From Patescibacteria group bacterium UBA2211 (GTDB taxonomy: Bacteria > Patescibacteriota > Minisyncoccia > Minisyncoccales > Minisyncoccaceae): a DNA stretch of 58,976 bases. The stretch spans positions 21,892-80,867 of the forward strand of contig DCUP01000011.1 of NCBI GenBank assembly GCA_002327845.1, read 5' to 3'. Below are positions 33,509 to 41,473 of this stretch, one piece after another. The notes beneath the pieces are model-generated. The model ran no database searches. It worked only from the letters and a program-made list of their open reading frames with translations, and was not told the origin of the DNA. The position numbers and the translations under genes are program-made. The stretch's first letter is position 1, and each line of letters opens with the position of its first letter.

Positions 33509-34651
33509 TTACCTTTCTCTTTTGTTAGCAATAAATTCTTCAATCATTTCCCTGGCTTTTTCATCGGTGAACTGAGTCATGGGATGTTTCATAAAGTAAG
33601 CTGAAGAAGATAATAATGTTCCACCAATTCCCCTATCTAAACCAATTTTCAATAATCTGATGGCATCAATGACACAACCAGCTGAATTAGGAGAATCTTC
33701 TACTGATAATCTTAATTCTAATTCAACAGGAACGTTACCAAACTTTCTTCCTTCCATTCTAATAAAGCAAACTTTATTATCCTTTAAGAAAGGAACCCAG
33801 TCTGATGGACCGACGTGTAAGTTGTCATAACTTAATCTCTTAGCTAATTGAGATTCAACTGCTTCAGTCTTTGATAATTTTTTAGATTTCAATCTATCCT
33901 TTGAAAGCATATTCAAGAAATCTGTATTTCCTCCAACATTCAACTGATATGATCTATCAATGGTAACACCTCTTTCAGCGAATAAGTGAGACAAAACTCT
34001 ATGAGTAATAGTTGCACCAATTTGTGATTTGATATCGTCTCCAATACAAGGAATGCCCTTGTCTCTAAATTTCTTTTCCCATTTAGGATCAGAACAAATG
34101 AAAATTGGCATACAATTTACCAAAGCAACACCGGCGTCTAAAGCTGCCTGAGCATAAAACTCAACTGCTTTCTGTGAACCAACGGGCATATAGCTAACTA
34201 AAATGTCTGCTTTTGATTTCTTTAATTCTTCAACAACATCAACTGCCTTCTTATCTGAAGGTAAAAATGTTTGCTCTTCAGGATAATTCTTCATGTGGTC
34301 AGCAACTCCATCTAAAATGTTTCCCATTTTAACGGTAACTCCTGTCTTTGGAATATCGTGACAGAAAATCTTAGTACAGTTTGGTTTTTCAAAGATAGCT
34401 TCTGAAACATCTTTTCCAACTTTTCTCTTATCAATATCAAAACAGGCTACGATTTTAATATCTGATATTTTATACCCTCCCAAAATATTGTGCATCAATC
34501 CAGGAACTATTTCATCATCATCTTTAATGTTTTTGTAATAATAAATTCCTTGAACTAAAGAACTAGCACAATTACCTAATCCGGCAATTGCAATTCTAAT
34601 TTCTTTTTTATTACCCGAAACCTTAGCTGACTTTACTGATTTTTTTGCCAT
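33509..34651 (-). CDS. ino1: Inositol-3-phosphate synthase
   Basis: 380 residues. NAD-binding loop IAGLGNCASSLVQG, then SYMPVGSQKA, PIFICSDP, GDDIKSQIGATITHR and LNVGGNTDFLNM, all typical of the archaeal/actinobacterial MIPS family. It cyclises glucose 6-phosphate to 1L-myo-inositol 3-phosphate. Basic N-terminal tail (about 17 residues). Its promoter overlaps a perfect inverted repeat, so it is likely controlled by the divergent PadR-like protein. A myo-inositol head group for a phospholipid is the likely use. Confidence 0.93.
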   Translation of the reverse strand: MAKKSVKSAKVSGNKKEIRIAIAGLGNCASSLVQGIYYYKNIKDDDEIVPGLMHNILGGYKISDIKIVACFDIDKRKVGKDVSEAIFEKPNCTKIFCHDIPKTGVTVKMGNILDGVADHMKNYPEEQTFLPSDKKAVDVVEELKKSKADILVSYMPVGSQKAVEFYAQAALDAGVALVNCMPIFICSDPKWEKKFRDKGIPCIGDDIKSQIGATITHRVLSHLFAERGVTIDRSYQLNVGGNTDFLNMLSKDRLKSKKLSKTEAVESQLAKRLSYDNLHVGPSDWVPFLKDNKVCFIRMEGRKFGNVPVELELRLSVEDSPNSAGCVIDAIRLLKIGLDRGIGGTLLSSSAYFMKHPMTQFTDEKAREMIEEFIANKRER

Positions 34652-34688
34652 ATTTGATAAAAACTATTATAATTAATATATACAACTG

Positions 34689-34717
34689 TATTTTACACCG
34701 GTAAAATAGTTTGTCAA
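34689..34717. promoter_or_regulatory. Operator palindrome within divergent ino1 / padR promoters
   Basis: Perfect inverted repeat TATTTTAC-ACCG-GTAAAATA at 34689-34708. It covers the spacer and -10 (TAAAAT, 34690-34695) of the minus-strand ino1 promoter, whose -35 TTGACA is 34712-34717. On the plus strand TTTACA (34692-34697), 17 nt, CAATAT ends 6 nt before the padR ATG. A protein bound here would block both genes. Confidence 0.7.
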
Positions 34718-34726
34718 TATATATTT

Positions 34727-35029
34727 ATGACACCATTTGAAAGATTAACCAAATCAAACACCAAAGAAAATCTTTGGATCTATATCTTAGCTACCCTAAA
34801 AAAGCATTCTAATTATGCTTGGGATTTACATACTTCAATTGAAAAAGATTTTGGCTTCAAGCCTGGAAACATAACTCCCTACCGTGTCCTTTACCGATTA
34901 GAAGAACAAGGTTTTGTTAAAAGTGAAGCCGAAGACAGAAGAAGGGTTTACAAAATCACTGAAATAGGCGAAAAGGAATTAGATAAGGTGAAAATCTTCT
35001 ACTCAAAAGTATTAAAAAAGATAAGCTAA
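34727..35029 (+). CDS. PadR-family winged-helix regulator (100 aa)
   Basis: Domain order as in PadR: NLWIYILATLKKHSNYAWDL, then FGFKPGNITPYRVLYRLEEQGFVKSEAEDR in two blocks, and RRVYKITEIGEKELDK as wing and dimer helix. Divergent from ino1, with a palindromic operator between. I infer autoregulation and control of ino1. Followed by two further plus-strand genes including efp. Confidence 0.88.
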   Translation: MTPFERLTKSNTKENLWIYILATLKKHSNYAWDLHTSIEKDFGFKPGNITPYRVLYRLEEQGFVKSEAEDRRRVYKITEIGEKELDKVKIFYSKVLKKIS

Positions 35030-35032
35030 GAT

Positions 35033-35476
35033 ATGGAAAAAGAGAAAAAAACAAAAGAAGAAAAAGAGACCGACATTCAACAAGTCGTCAATCATTTTTT
35101 CTATACCAAAGGTTTCTCTCTTGACGAAATCAAAGAATCAGCTAAAAAGAAGAAGATAATCTATTCTAGATTTACTCGCCCAGCTAAAGAGTTGATTGAT
35201 TTAGCTGGTTCAGTCAATAAAGCAAAAGAAGCCATGACAACGGTTGCCAATTGGGCAAAATCAAGAAACCTTGATTATTCAATTGAAACTGTTTTCAAAA
35301 AATGGCTAGAATTGGGAAAATTAAAACCCAAAGAAATTGTCAAAAAACCATATTATCGTAATCAACCAATGATCTGGTCTCAAACCAAAAGAAAATGGTA
35401 CGTCATTGATGACGGAGGAGAATGGCTTGAATATGCTGATAAGGAAAATAAGATAGAATGGAGAATCGAAAAATAA
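35033..35476 (+). CDS. Hypothetical basic helical protein (147 aa)
   Basis: Highly charged N-terminus (EKEKKTKEEKE), a helical middle (QQVVNHFFYTKGFSLDEIKES, TRPAKELIDLAGSVNKAKEAM) and a Trp-rich C-terminal strand region (MIWSQTKRKWYVIDDGGEWLEY). It starts 3 nt after padR and precedes efp by 21 nt. The character (basic, helix then small beta) suggests nucleic-acid contact, but I cannot assign a family. Confidence 0.7.
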   Translation: MEKEKKTKEEKETDIQQVVNHFFYTKGFSLDEIKESAKKKKIIYSRFTRPAKELIDLAGSVNKAKEAMTTVANWAKSRNLDYSIETVFKKWLELGKLKPKEIVKKPYYRNQPMIWSQTKRKWYVIDDGGEWLEYADKENKIEWRIEK

Positions 35477-35497
35477 TAAGTTAAAAAGAAAAAACAA

Positions 35498-36058
35498 ATG
35501 TTATCATACGCAGAATTAAACAGAGGTGTAATTATTGTTATCAACGATCAACCTTACGAAATAGTAGAGGCTTTAAGTACCTTCAAGGGAAGGGGCCATT
35601 CTTACCTTCAAATGAAATTAAGAAATTTAATGAATGGTGCTGTCATTTCAAAAAGTGCTCAACCAAGAGATGCCTTTGAAGAAGCAGACGTAGAAGAACA
35701 AGAAGCTAAATTCATTTTTGGAAATAAAGGAAAATATACTTTTAGCGATATTAAAGGTAAAAGATTTGAACTAACCGAAGAACAAATTGGAGATAAGGCT
35801 GGATTCCTTAAGACTAACGAAGAAGTAAAAACCATTATCTTTAATGATAAAATCATTAACGTAATTATTCCAATTAAAGTTCAATTAAAAGTTACTGAAG
35901 TTCCACCTGGTGTTAAAGGAGACAGAGCTCAATCAGGAACTAAATTAGTAACTCTTGAAACCGGAAGAAAAATAGATGCTCCCCTATTCGTAAATGAAGG
36001 AGATATTATAGAAATAAACACCGAAAGCTCAACTTATGTCAGAAGAGTCAATGAATAA
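35498..36058 (+). CDS. efp: Elongation factor P
   Basis: 186 residues with the three EF-P domains: KOW-like N-terminal (SYAELNRGVIIVINDQPYE), OB domain II and C-terminal OB with SGTKLVTLETGRKIDAPLFVNEGD. EF-P relieves ribosome stalling at polyproline. The tip loop reads FKGRGHSY, placing Arg where E. coli has the modified Lys34; Arg is the rhamnosylated residue in the EarP type. No modification enzyme is in view. Confidence 0.96.
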   Translation: MLSYAELNRGVIIVINDQPYEIVEALSTFKGRGHSYLQMKLRNLMNGAVISKSAQPRDAFEEADVEEQEAKFIFGNKGKYTFSDIKGKRFELTEEQIGDKAGFLKTNEEVKTIIFNDKIINVIIPIKVQLKVTEVPPGVKGDRAQSGTKLVTLETGRKIDAPLFVNEGDIIEINTESSTYVRRVNE

Positions 36059-36063
36059 AATAA

Positions 36064-36090
36064 AACCACCGATTGTTCGGTGGTTTTTTA
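36064..36090. terminator. Terminator of efp (bidirectional)
   Basis: Stem AAACCACCG / CGGTGGTTT with loop ATTGTT, then TTTTA on the plus strand. It also serves the convergent reductase gene in reverse. Confidence 0.8.
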
Positions 36091-36357
36091 TTTCACAAAC
36101 AAATTACAAAAACAATGTCCGTCTTTCTTAATCTCTTCCTCGTGATAAATACAAGGACAAATTATTCTCTTATCTGCTTTTTTATCTCCTGTCATTTTTC
36201 TACAAGGACAATATATTTCTCCAAAACCATCTTTACGAATTAATAACCCCTTAACAACACCAGAAACTACAGCATTGTTAGGATTAAGATTAAATCCTTT
36301 GCTTTTAGCATATTCATTGCTTTTCTTTATTAAATTTTCAATATCTTTTTCTTCCAT
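36088..36357 (-). CDS. Ferredoxin:thioredoxin reductase, catalytic subunit
   Basis: 89 residues with the complete cysteine pattern of FTR-beta: CPC (in IYCPCRKMTG), CPC followed by IYHEEEI, and a final CFCNLF. Together these hold a 4Fe-4S cluster next to a redox-active disulfide. FTR passes electrons from ferredoxin to thioredoxin; the thioredoxin gene starts 1 nt upstream. The plant-type variable subunit is not present, as in archaeal and anaerobic bacterial versions. Confidence 0.93.
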   Translation of the reverse strand: MEEKDIENLIKKSNEYAKSKGFNLNPNNAVVSGVVKGLLIRKDGFGEIYCPCRKMTGDKKADKRIICPCIYHEEEIKKDGHCFCNLFVK

Positions 36358-36358
36358 T

Positions 36359-36685
36359 TTAAATATTTGAATTTATCCAGTTTCTAATTTCTTCTTCTTC
36401 TTTTAAGCCAATAAATTTGTCTTTAACTTCCCCGTTGATAAATAAAACAACCGTTGGAATTCTATCAACACCAAACATATCTCCTGTTTTGGGATTTTTA
36501 TCTAGATCCATCTTGTAAAAATCTACCTTACCAGCATACTCTTCTCCTAGTTTCTCAACAATTGGTCCTAACATTTTACAAGGAGGACACCATTCAGTAA
36601 AAATATCTACTAATACTGGTTTGTCGTTATTTTTAACCGCTGATTCAAATGTATTATCCGTTAAAATATTCATCTTTTTATTCAT
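36359..36685 (-). CDS. trxA: Thioredoxin (WCPPC active site)
   Basis: 108 residues. Active site W32-C33-P34-P35-C36 instead of the usual WCGPC. A D in DIFT at the strand before it, cis-Pro in RIPTVVLF and the normal length identify a thioredoxin. It forms an operon with the ferredoxin-dependent reductase that probably reduces it. The Pro at the third place should shift its redox potential. Confidence 0.93.
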   Translation of the reverse strand: MNKKMNILTDNTFESAVKNNDKPVLVDIFTEWCPPCKMLGPIVEKLGEEYAGKVDFYKMDLDKNPKTGDMFGVDRIPTVVLFINGEVKDKFIGLKEEEEIRNWINSNI

Positions 36686-36740
36686 TAGTTATTACAATCA
36701 TATTATACATGGAAATAAAAAAAGGGGCAATTAATTTTGC

Positions 36741-37196
36741 TCATTTTTTACCTCGTCTCCCCAAGGAAATCGCTTTAGTACGAATTCTCTCTTCGATCCA
36801 GGGGTTGGTTTGTCTTCCATTGATTTTTTTAAATCCTTGACTTACAATCTCCATGATTTTTTCTGTAGAAAATTCCTCTCCTCTGAAAAAACCTTTGTTT
36901 ATCTTACGATAACAATAAATAAAGGGTCGAAGAGACGCATTTTCCATTTCTCTAATCAATGCTTCGAGTTTGTCATGGCATTCTCGGCAACAAAGGACAA
37001 TAATGTCGCTTTCTCCAAACACCGCTCTTTTGTAAAAGTGATGCTCAGTTAGGGGGACATTTTCCTTTTCACATCTTGGACATGTTCCAATCTTAAACGG
37101 ATGATAGCCATTACCATTACCATTTCCGTTGCCATTACCATTTCTATTGCCATTACCATTACCATTCTTTGAGTTACCCTTTTTAGCTCTAGTCAA
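36741..37196 (-). CDS. HNH-like zinc-finger protein with Asn-Gly repeat linker
   Basis: 151 residues from a TTG at 37196 with GGAGG 7 nt upstream. Residues 11-30 are ten Asn-Xaa steps, nine of them Asn-Gly. Next comes a zinc-type core: C39-x2-C42, EHH (H52-H53), R57, then C70-x2-C73-H74. This resembles HNH endonucleases, with H52/H53 as candidate catalytic His. The rest is basic and ends GRRGKK. Own promoter (TTGACG-17-TAAAAT). It may be a free-standing HNH nuclease or nucleic-acid binding protein; nuclease activity is inferred only. Confidence 0.75.
   Translation of the reverse strand: MTRAKKGNSKNGNGNGNRNGNGNGNGNGNGYHPFKIGTCPRCEKENVPLTEHHFYKRAVFGESDIIVLCCRECHDKLEALIREMENASLRPFIYCYRKINKGFFRGEEFSTEKIMEIVSQGFKKINGRQTNPWIEERIRTKAISLGRRGKK
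37107..37166. repeat. Hexanucleotide microsatellite encoding (Asn-Gly)n
   Basis: About ten imperfect copies of the plus-strand unit CCATTA (with CCATTT, CCGTTG, CTATTG variants). Slippage would add or remove whole Asn-Gly dipeptides without a frameshift. Confidence 0.85.
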
Positions 37197-37259
37197 TTTG
37201 AGTCCTCCAAAAAAATAATCGCAAGAGTAATGGAATCTGATTTTCAAGATTCCAAACGT

Positions 37260-37288
37260 ATTTTATTCCTGTTTTAAAAATTCGTCAA
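37260..37288 (-). promoter_or_regulatory. Promoter of the HNH-like cassette
   Basis: TTGACG (37283-37288), 17-nt spacer, TAAAAT (37260-37265). Confidence 0.65.
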
Positions 37289-37289
37289 A

Positions 37290-37490
37290 TTATTCCTTTT
37301 CTATTTCTTTTTTAATCTCCTCAAATTCATTTTCAATCTCTTTGAATTGTTTTTTGGCTTCTTTAATTATTTCAGCTGCTTCTTTTACTTTTTCTAATCC
37401 TTCTTCAACATCAACTTCTTCCTGTTTTTCGAACCATTCAGCAATTAAAGATAATTTTTTAAGGCTTTGGTTAAGGTTTTTTTCCTTCAT
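37290..37490 (-). CDS. xseB: Exodeoxyribonuclease VII small subunit
   Basis: 66 residues, fully helical and acidic, with the family pattern NQSLKKLSLIAEWFE and LEKVKEAAEIIKEA. XseB binds XseA in many copies. It overlaps the xseA stop by 20 nt. Confidence 0.85.
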   Translation of the reverse strand: MKEKNLNQSLKKLSLIAEWFEKQEEVDVEEGLEKVKEAAEIIKEAKKQFKEIENEFEEIKKEIEKE

Positions 37491-38706
37491 TTTTTTGTAT
37501 TTTTTTAACTTGCGTATTTATTATTCCGTTATATACTTTTAAATCAATAATGTCTTCTGTTTTAACATCATTAATACTCTTAATTATTCCCTTTTTGTTA
37601 TTCGCAATACAGTATCCTAATTTTAAATTTCTTTCTGGATTATTTTGATTAATTATCTTTTCAATATTTTCCAGTTTGTCTTTTGTTTTATTAATTTCAT
37701 TTTCAAGTATTTTTGGAATTACAGTTTTAATTCTAAATTCAATCATTTTAAATAAAGAAATAACTTTTTCTAATTTGTCTTTAATTTTTAAAAATAGATT
37801 ATTAATTTTGTATTCTAGATTTCTTAAAGAAGAAGAAAAAGAATTAAAGATTTCCCTTTCCACTGCTTTTAATTCTGACTCTGCTTCTTGCCAGGATTGA
37901 TTTAAAAGATTGGCGGCTGCGGTTGGAGTCGAAACCATCTTATCAGCCACTAAAGCCAATAATGGCACATCTTTATCATGTCCAATAGCCGCAATTACCG
38001 GAAAAGGAAGACTAGCAATTTCCCTTATTAATGTCTCGTTATTAAAGGCTAAAAACGACTCTAAAGAACCTCCTCCTCGCATAATGACAAGAACATCAAC
38101 ATCCTGTTTCCTCATCGTCTTAACGCTGTTTAAGAGGTCTCTAACCGCTTCTAACCCTTCGACTCGAGAGTCAATAAACTTGATTTGGAAGCCAAACCTT
38201 CCTAAATTGTTTAAAAAGTCAGAAATAACTGCTCCCTGCTTAGAAGTAATAATACCGACCCTTTTAACAAAAGAAGGAATTTCCTTTTTTTTATCTAAAT
38301 CAAACAATCCTTCGTCTTCTAATTTTTTCTTTAGTTTCTCGTATTCTTTTTTTAATTCTCCCTCTCCCATTAACTGAATCGTTTTTGCTTTAAAGCTTAA
38401 TCTTCCAGTTGGAGGATAAACATCGGGGATTCCTTTAGCTACAATTTCTAATCCTTCTTTTAGTTCTACTCCGCATAATTTATAGTCATAATTCCAAATA
38501 ACACAAGACAAAACACTTTTGTCTTTTTTGTCTTTCAAAGAAAAATATACATGCCCAACCGAACTAATTTTAACTTCTGAAACTTCTCCCACTATTCTTG
38601 CCTCAAAAGAATTAAGTATTCCGTTTAATAATTTTAAATAAGCAGAAATAGAAAGAATATTATTCTCTAAAAGTTCTTTTACTGCTGATTTGCCTTTTTG
38701 CTCCAT
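37471..38706 (-). CDS. xseA: Exodeoxyribonuclease VII large subunit
   Basis: 411 residues. An N-terminal OB-fold (about 15-110) is followed by the catalytic domain with VGIITSKQGAVISDF, RGGGSLESFLAFN, AIGHDKDVPL and TPTAAA, then a long helical tail. The enzyme degrades single-stranded DNA from both ends. Its promoter TTGTTT-16-TACAAT ends 6 nt before the ATG (leaderless). Confidence 0.95.
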   Translation of the reverse strand: MEQKGKSAVKELLENNILSISAYLKLLNGILNSFEARIVGEVSEVKISSVGHVYFSLKDKKDKSVLSCVIWNYDYKLCGVELKEGLEIVAKGIPDVYPPTGRLSFKAKTIQLMGEGELKKEYEKLKKKLEDEGLFDLDKKKEIPSFVKRVGIITSKQGAVISDFLNNLGRFGFQIKFIDSRVEGLEAVRDLLNSVKTMRKQDVDVLVIMRGGGSLESFLAFNNETLIREIASLPFPVIAAIGHDKDVPLLALVADKMVSTPTAAANLLNQSWQEAESELKAVEREIFNSFSSSLRNLEYKINNLFLKIKDKLEKVISLFKMIEFRIKTVIPKILENEINKTKDKLENIEKIINQNNPERNLKLGYCIANNKKGIIKSINDVKTEDIIDLKVYNGIINTQVKKIQKNEGKKP

Positions 38707-38712
38707 AGCTAT

Positions 38713-38740
38713 ATTGTATCAAAAAATATTAATAAAACAA
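38713..38740 (-). promoter_or_regulatory. Promoter of xseA-xseB (leaderless)
   Basis: TTGTTT (38735-38740), 16-nt spacer, TACAAT (38713-38718), 6 nt to ATG. Confidence 0.6.
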
Positions 38741-38744
38741 ATTA

Positions 38745-38776
38745 ATAAAAAACCGCTATATTAAAAATAATAGCGG
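38745..38776 (-). terminator. Terminator of the 312-aa gene
   Basis: Minus-strand stem CCGCTAT / ATAGCGG and six T residues. Confidence 0.8.
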
Positions 38777-38785
38777 GGATATAAA

Positions 38786-39724
38786 TTATTTTGACTCGAA
38801 TATAATACGTAAAGCATCATCAAGCTTGCTAGCTGCTTCATCGGGGGTACAATCTTCTTCGTCGGAAAGCCAATAAATTGATTCTATCGTAATTTCATTG
38901 ATTCTTTCTTGAAAAAGATTTCCAACAAATGATTCTTCTTCCGCATCACCGTTCAACAAAGAACAATAATTTACTTGGGCTAAGAATCCTCCAACAGCCA
39001 CAGCAACTTCATCAGAAAAATTATATTTATCAAGCAAGAGAATATAAAGTATTTCTTGAACGACGGCATCATTTAGATCCTCAAACCAAATAAAGTATGA
39101 TTCAAGAATTGGAAATATTCTTCCATAAATTTCCATGCCTCTCATTTTAATATCTTCGATTTCTTTAGCAATTTCCCGTGGCTCCTTAATTTCCAGTTTA
39201 GCAATTCTATCATCGTATGGAATTGTTTCTGCTAAAACCTCTTGCTCTAGAATAAATCTTTCTTTATCAGATAATTCTTTACCATCTTTAATGATTGCTT
39301 GAATTATCTTTTCAGGAACTAAATCCATCATTATTCTTCTTAATTCAACTCCCTTGATGATATCACTTAAGGGGGGCGAAAATCCCGCCATTGATATTTC
39401 TTTAACCCTGTCACTGGCAAGAAAAGCAGAGCTAATAAGGTTAATATTGAGGATGCCAAGACGAGATATAATCATCATTGTTCTATATGCCCTGAATGGA
39501 TCATTGTTGCTTTCCTCTATGAAGAAAAACTTTTTGAAATTTTTAACATCTATTCTTAATCCGATATTTGATTTTTTTCGATAAATTGTCGGCACACATT
39601 CAACCTTCTCTTCTCCTATGTCTTCGACAATCGCCTCAAAAGAATTGCCGGTAAAAATAACTTGAATTTCTTCGGTAACACTTTCAGTCAAAATAATCAC
39701 CAACGTCAATGTGCTATGTTGCAT
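38786..39724 (-). CDS. Hypothetical protein (312 aa), accessory cassette
   Basis: No family recognised. A mostly helical, acidic, soluble protein. A beta-rich start (TLTLVIILTESVTEEIQVIF) is followed by long helices and an acidic end (WLSDEEDCTPDEAASKLDDAL). Own TTGACA-18-TATACT promoter and hairpin terminator. The start codon sits in a small GTTGC-TAATAT-GCAAC hairpin. More G+C-rich than xseA. Three Cys are scattered, with no metal motif. Confidence 0.7.
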   Translation of the reverse strand: MQHSTLTLVIILTESVTEEIQVIFTGNSFEAIVEDIGEEKVECVPTIYRKKSNIGLRIDVKNFKKFFFIEESNNDPFRAYRTMMIISRLGILNINLISSAFLASDRVKEISMAGFSPPLSDIIKGVELRRIMMDLVPEKIIQAIIKDGKELSDKERFILEQEVLAETIPYDDRIAKLEIKEPREIAKEIEDIKMRGMEIYGRIFPILESYFIWFEDLNDAVVQEILYILLLDKYNFSDEVAVAVGGFLAQVNYCSLLNGDAEEESFVGNLFQERINEITIESIYWLSDEEDCTPDEAASKLDDALRIIFESK

Positions 39725-39740
39725 ATTAGCAACTAAACAC

Positions 39741-39770
39741 AGTATATTAAATTTAAGATTATTGTGTCAA
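39741..39770 (-). promoter_or_regulatory. Promoter of the 312-aa gene
   Basis: TTGACA (39765-39770), 18-nt spacer, TATACT (39741-39746). Confidence 0.65.
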
Positions 39771-39774
39771 TAAT

Positions 39775-39799
39775 AAAAAGAGGCCTACAAGCCTCTTTT
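39775..39799 (-). terminator. Terminator of the PD-(D/E)XK nuclease gene
   Basis: Perfect stem AAAGAGGC / GCCTCTTT with loop TTGTAG and a T/A tail on the minus strand. Confidence 0.8.
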
Positions 39800-39802
39800 A
39801 AA

Positions 39803-40564
39803 TTACTTCTTTTCGTGTTTAATTTTTGCCATTACTGCGTTTTTTCTATAATTACAGAAATCACATTCAGAATTCATTTCTGGAATATCATTACTCATCA
39901 AACATTTTTTAATATCCATTAGTGCTCTTTCTATCCAAGAATCATCTCCGGTATACGGAATAACCTTAATATTAAACTCCAGTTTCTTATCAAAATATGG
40001 CTTGCCAGTATCTCCATTACAATAAACAAAATATCCAGTCGGAGAGACATCAAATCCGTTCTTTCTAAAAAGCCATTGATATATTTCCATTTGTCTTTTA
40101 TATCCTCTCTGCCATTCAGCGTCTAAATTAACCTCACTAGTTTTAGATGTTGCTTTGTAATCAACAATTATAACTTCCCCTTTTGGATTAATCCAAATAT
40201 CATCAATTGCACCAGTAATCAAAAGATTTGTTGGTTCATGTAAATATTCAATCCCTTTAAAAGTATTCCTCCAAGTATCAATATCTTTATGCTTATAAGG
40301 AATCGCATCTATTCCAAATTCTTCGATAAAAGGATGAACAGTTTGCTCTTTTCTATGTAAATCAAATTCTTTTTTTAATAATGAATCTACTGCACTGTTC
40401 AATGTAAAAGGAAATCCCGGTGGTCTTCCCACTCCTAAACGTCTATCTAAATAGAAACACTGCGGACACTCCATAAATAAATCTATTTTCGAACGACTGA
40501 GTTTGAATGATGTTTTTGATTCAGGGTTGAAAATATTATTTGATTTTTTGTAATATTCAGACAT
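39803..40564 (-). CDS. PD-(D/E)XK nuclease, RecB/Cas4-like
   Basis: 253 residues. It shows LSRSKIDLFMECPQCFYLDRR at the start, the catalytic pair GAIDDIW...VIIVDYKATS, the QM.IYQWL helix and a Cys pair CDFC near the end. The four Cys (two early, two late) could bind an iron-sulfur cluster as in Cas4/AddB nucleases. No cas genes or repeats are near, so a repair role is more likely than CRISPR adaptation. Confidence 0.88.
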   Translation of the reverse strand: MSEYYKKSNNIFNPESKTSFKLSRSKIDLFMECPQCFYLDRRLGVGRPPGFPFTLNSAVDSLLKKEFDLHRKEQTVHPFIEEFGIDAIPYKHKDIDTWRNTFKGIEYLHEPTNLLITGAIDDIWINPKGEVIIVDYKATSKTSEVNLDAEWQRGYKRQMEIYQWLFRKNGFDVSPTGYFVYCNGDTGKPYFDKKLEFNIKVIPYTGDDSWIERALMDIKKCLMSNDIPEMNSECDFCNYRKNAVMAKIKHEKK

Positions 40565-40583
40565 ATAAATATAATATTTAATA

Positions 40584-41141
40584 TTATTTTAAAAGAATTA
40601 TTATAGCCTCGTATTTAGGTTTAATTATCTTCTTTGAATTTTCAAAATTAAGTTGATTCCATTTATTATCTAATTTCTTCCTTACCGATTCTCTGGCTTC
40701 TCCTTGGTTCAATTTCTCATAAACAAAGGCGGCTTTAAATATTCCCGGAATATTATCAAAATTACTTAAAGCATCTGCATCAGCAATTATTTTTTCCTCG
40801 ACACTTGTTAGATTATTTTTTTGCGAACCTCGATGATTTAAAATACAATTCTTAACCATCTCTATCTTTTCATTTGAATAGTTTAATTCTTTCAATTTCT
40901 CTTCTGCAATTTTTGCACCAGTAATATGATGGTCTTCTCTTCCATAGATAACAGAACCTATGTCATGCAGCCAAGCAGCAATCTCAACTATCTCTTTATC
41001 GGCCCCCAACTCTTCAGCTAATTCAAGAGCATAATTAACTGTGGGGGTAAAATGAAAAACAAAAGGCTCATAACCATATTTACTGTTTGGCTTGAGTGAT
41101 TCTTCCTCAACAAATTTTTTAACCTCTTCAATTACGTTCAT
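40584..41141 (-). CDS. HD-domain phosphohydrolase
   Basis: 185 residues. The HD signature is AAWLHDIG, followed by HHITGAKIAEE, NCILNHRG and IIADADALSNFD, giving a complete H...HD...H...D metal set. The substrate is unknown, probably a nucleotide or metabolite. The start overlaps the upstream membrane gene by 14 nt. Confidence 0.88.
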   Translation of the reverse strand: MNVIEEVKKFVEEESLKPNSKYGYEPFVFHFTPTVNYALELAEELGADKEIVEIAAWLHDIGSVIYGREDHHITGAKIAEEKLKELNYSNEKIEMVKNCILNHRGSQKNNLTSVEEKIIADADALSNFDNIPGIFKAAFVYEKLNQGEARESVRKKLDNKWNQLNFENSKKIIKPKYEAIIILLK

Positions 41142-41472
41142 CTTTGTTAAACAAAAATAATGTTCCTGATAATAATAAAGGTAAAGATATTAAAACAAAA
41201 GTATCCCATCGATGATAAGTTCCATAGCGAATAGTAAAAACAATACCCATAATAATAAAAAGAATTCCTCCTGTTCTTGGATTTTTCCAAGAATAAAATA
41301 AAACAGCGATAATTAAAATCGTCGCGATATTATGCATTAAAAATCCTCCTATTTTTTCTAATAGTGTTCCATCCATACTAAAAACATCGAAAGATAAAAG
41401 AACAAGAAAAGAAATAAAAAAAATCATTAATATTCTTGGAAGCCAAGTTGTTAATATTTTATTTATTTTCAT
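41128..41472 (-). CDS. Membrane protein of unknown function (114 aa)
   Basis: About four membrane helices: roughly residues 9-29, 46-62, 67-82 and 92-108. Short polar loops, and a conserved-looking KNPRTGG between helices 2 and 3. Coupled to the HD gene by overlap. No family named. Confidence 0.75.
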   Translation of the reverse strand: MKINKILTTWLPRILMIFFISFLVLLSFDVFSMDGTLLEKIGGFLMHNIATILIIAVLFYSWKNPRTGGILFIIMGIVFTIRYGTYHRWDTFVLISLPLLLSGTLFLFNKDERN

Positions 41473-41473
41473 A

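Noticed and set aside
37107..37166. CRISPR-like or intergenic repeat array
   Set aside because: The unit is 6 bp without spacers, in frame inside a gene, and codes for Asn-Gly.
37910..38377. Plus-strand 155-residue frame inside xseA
   Set aside because: Shadow frame; the xseA catalytic motifs are on the other strand.
39803..40564. Cas4 of a CRISPR system
   Set aside because: The Cys pairs and PD-(D/E)XK core fit, but no cas1, cas2 or repeat array is nearby; a general repair nuclease is more likely.
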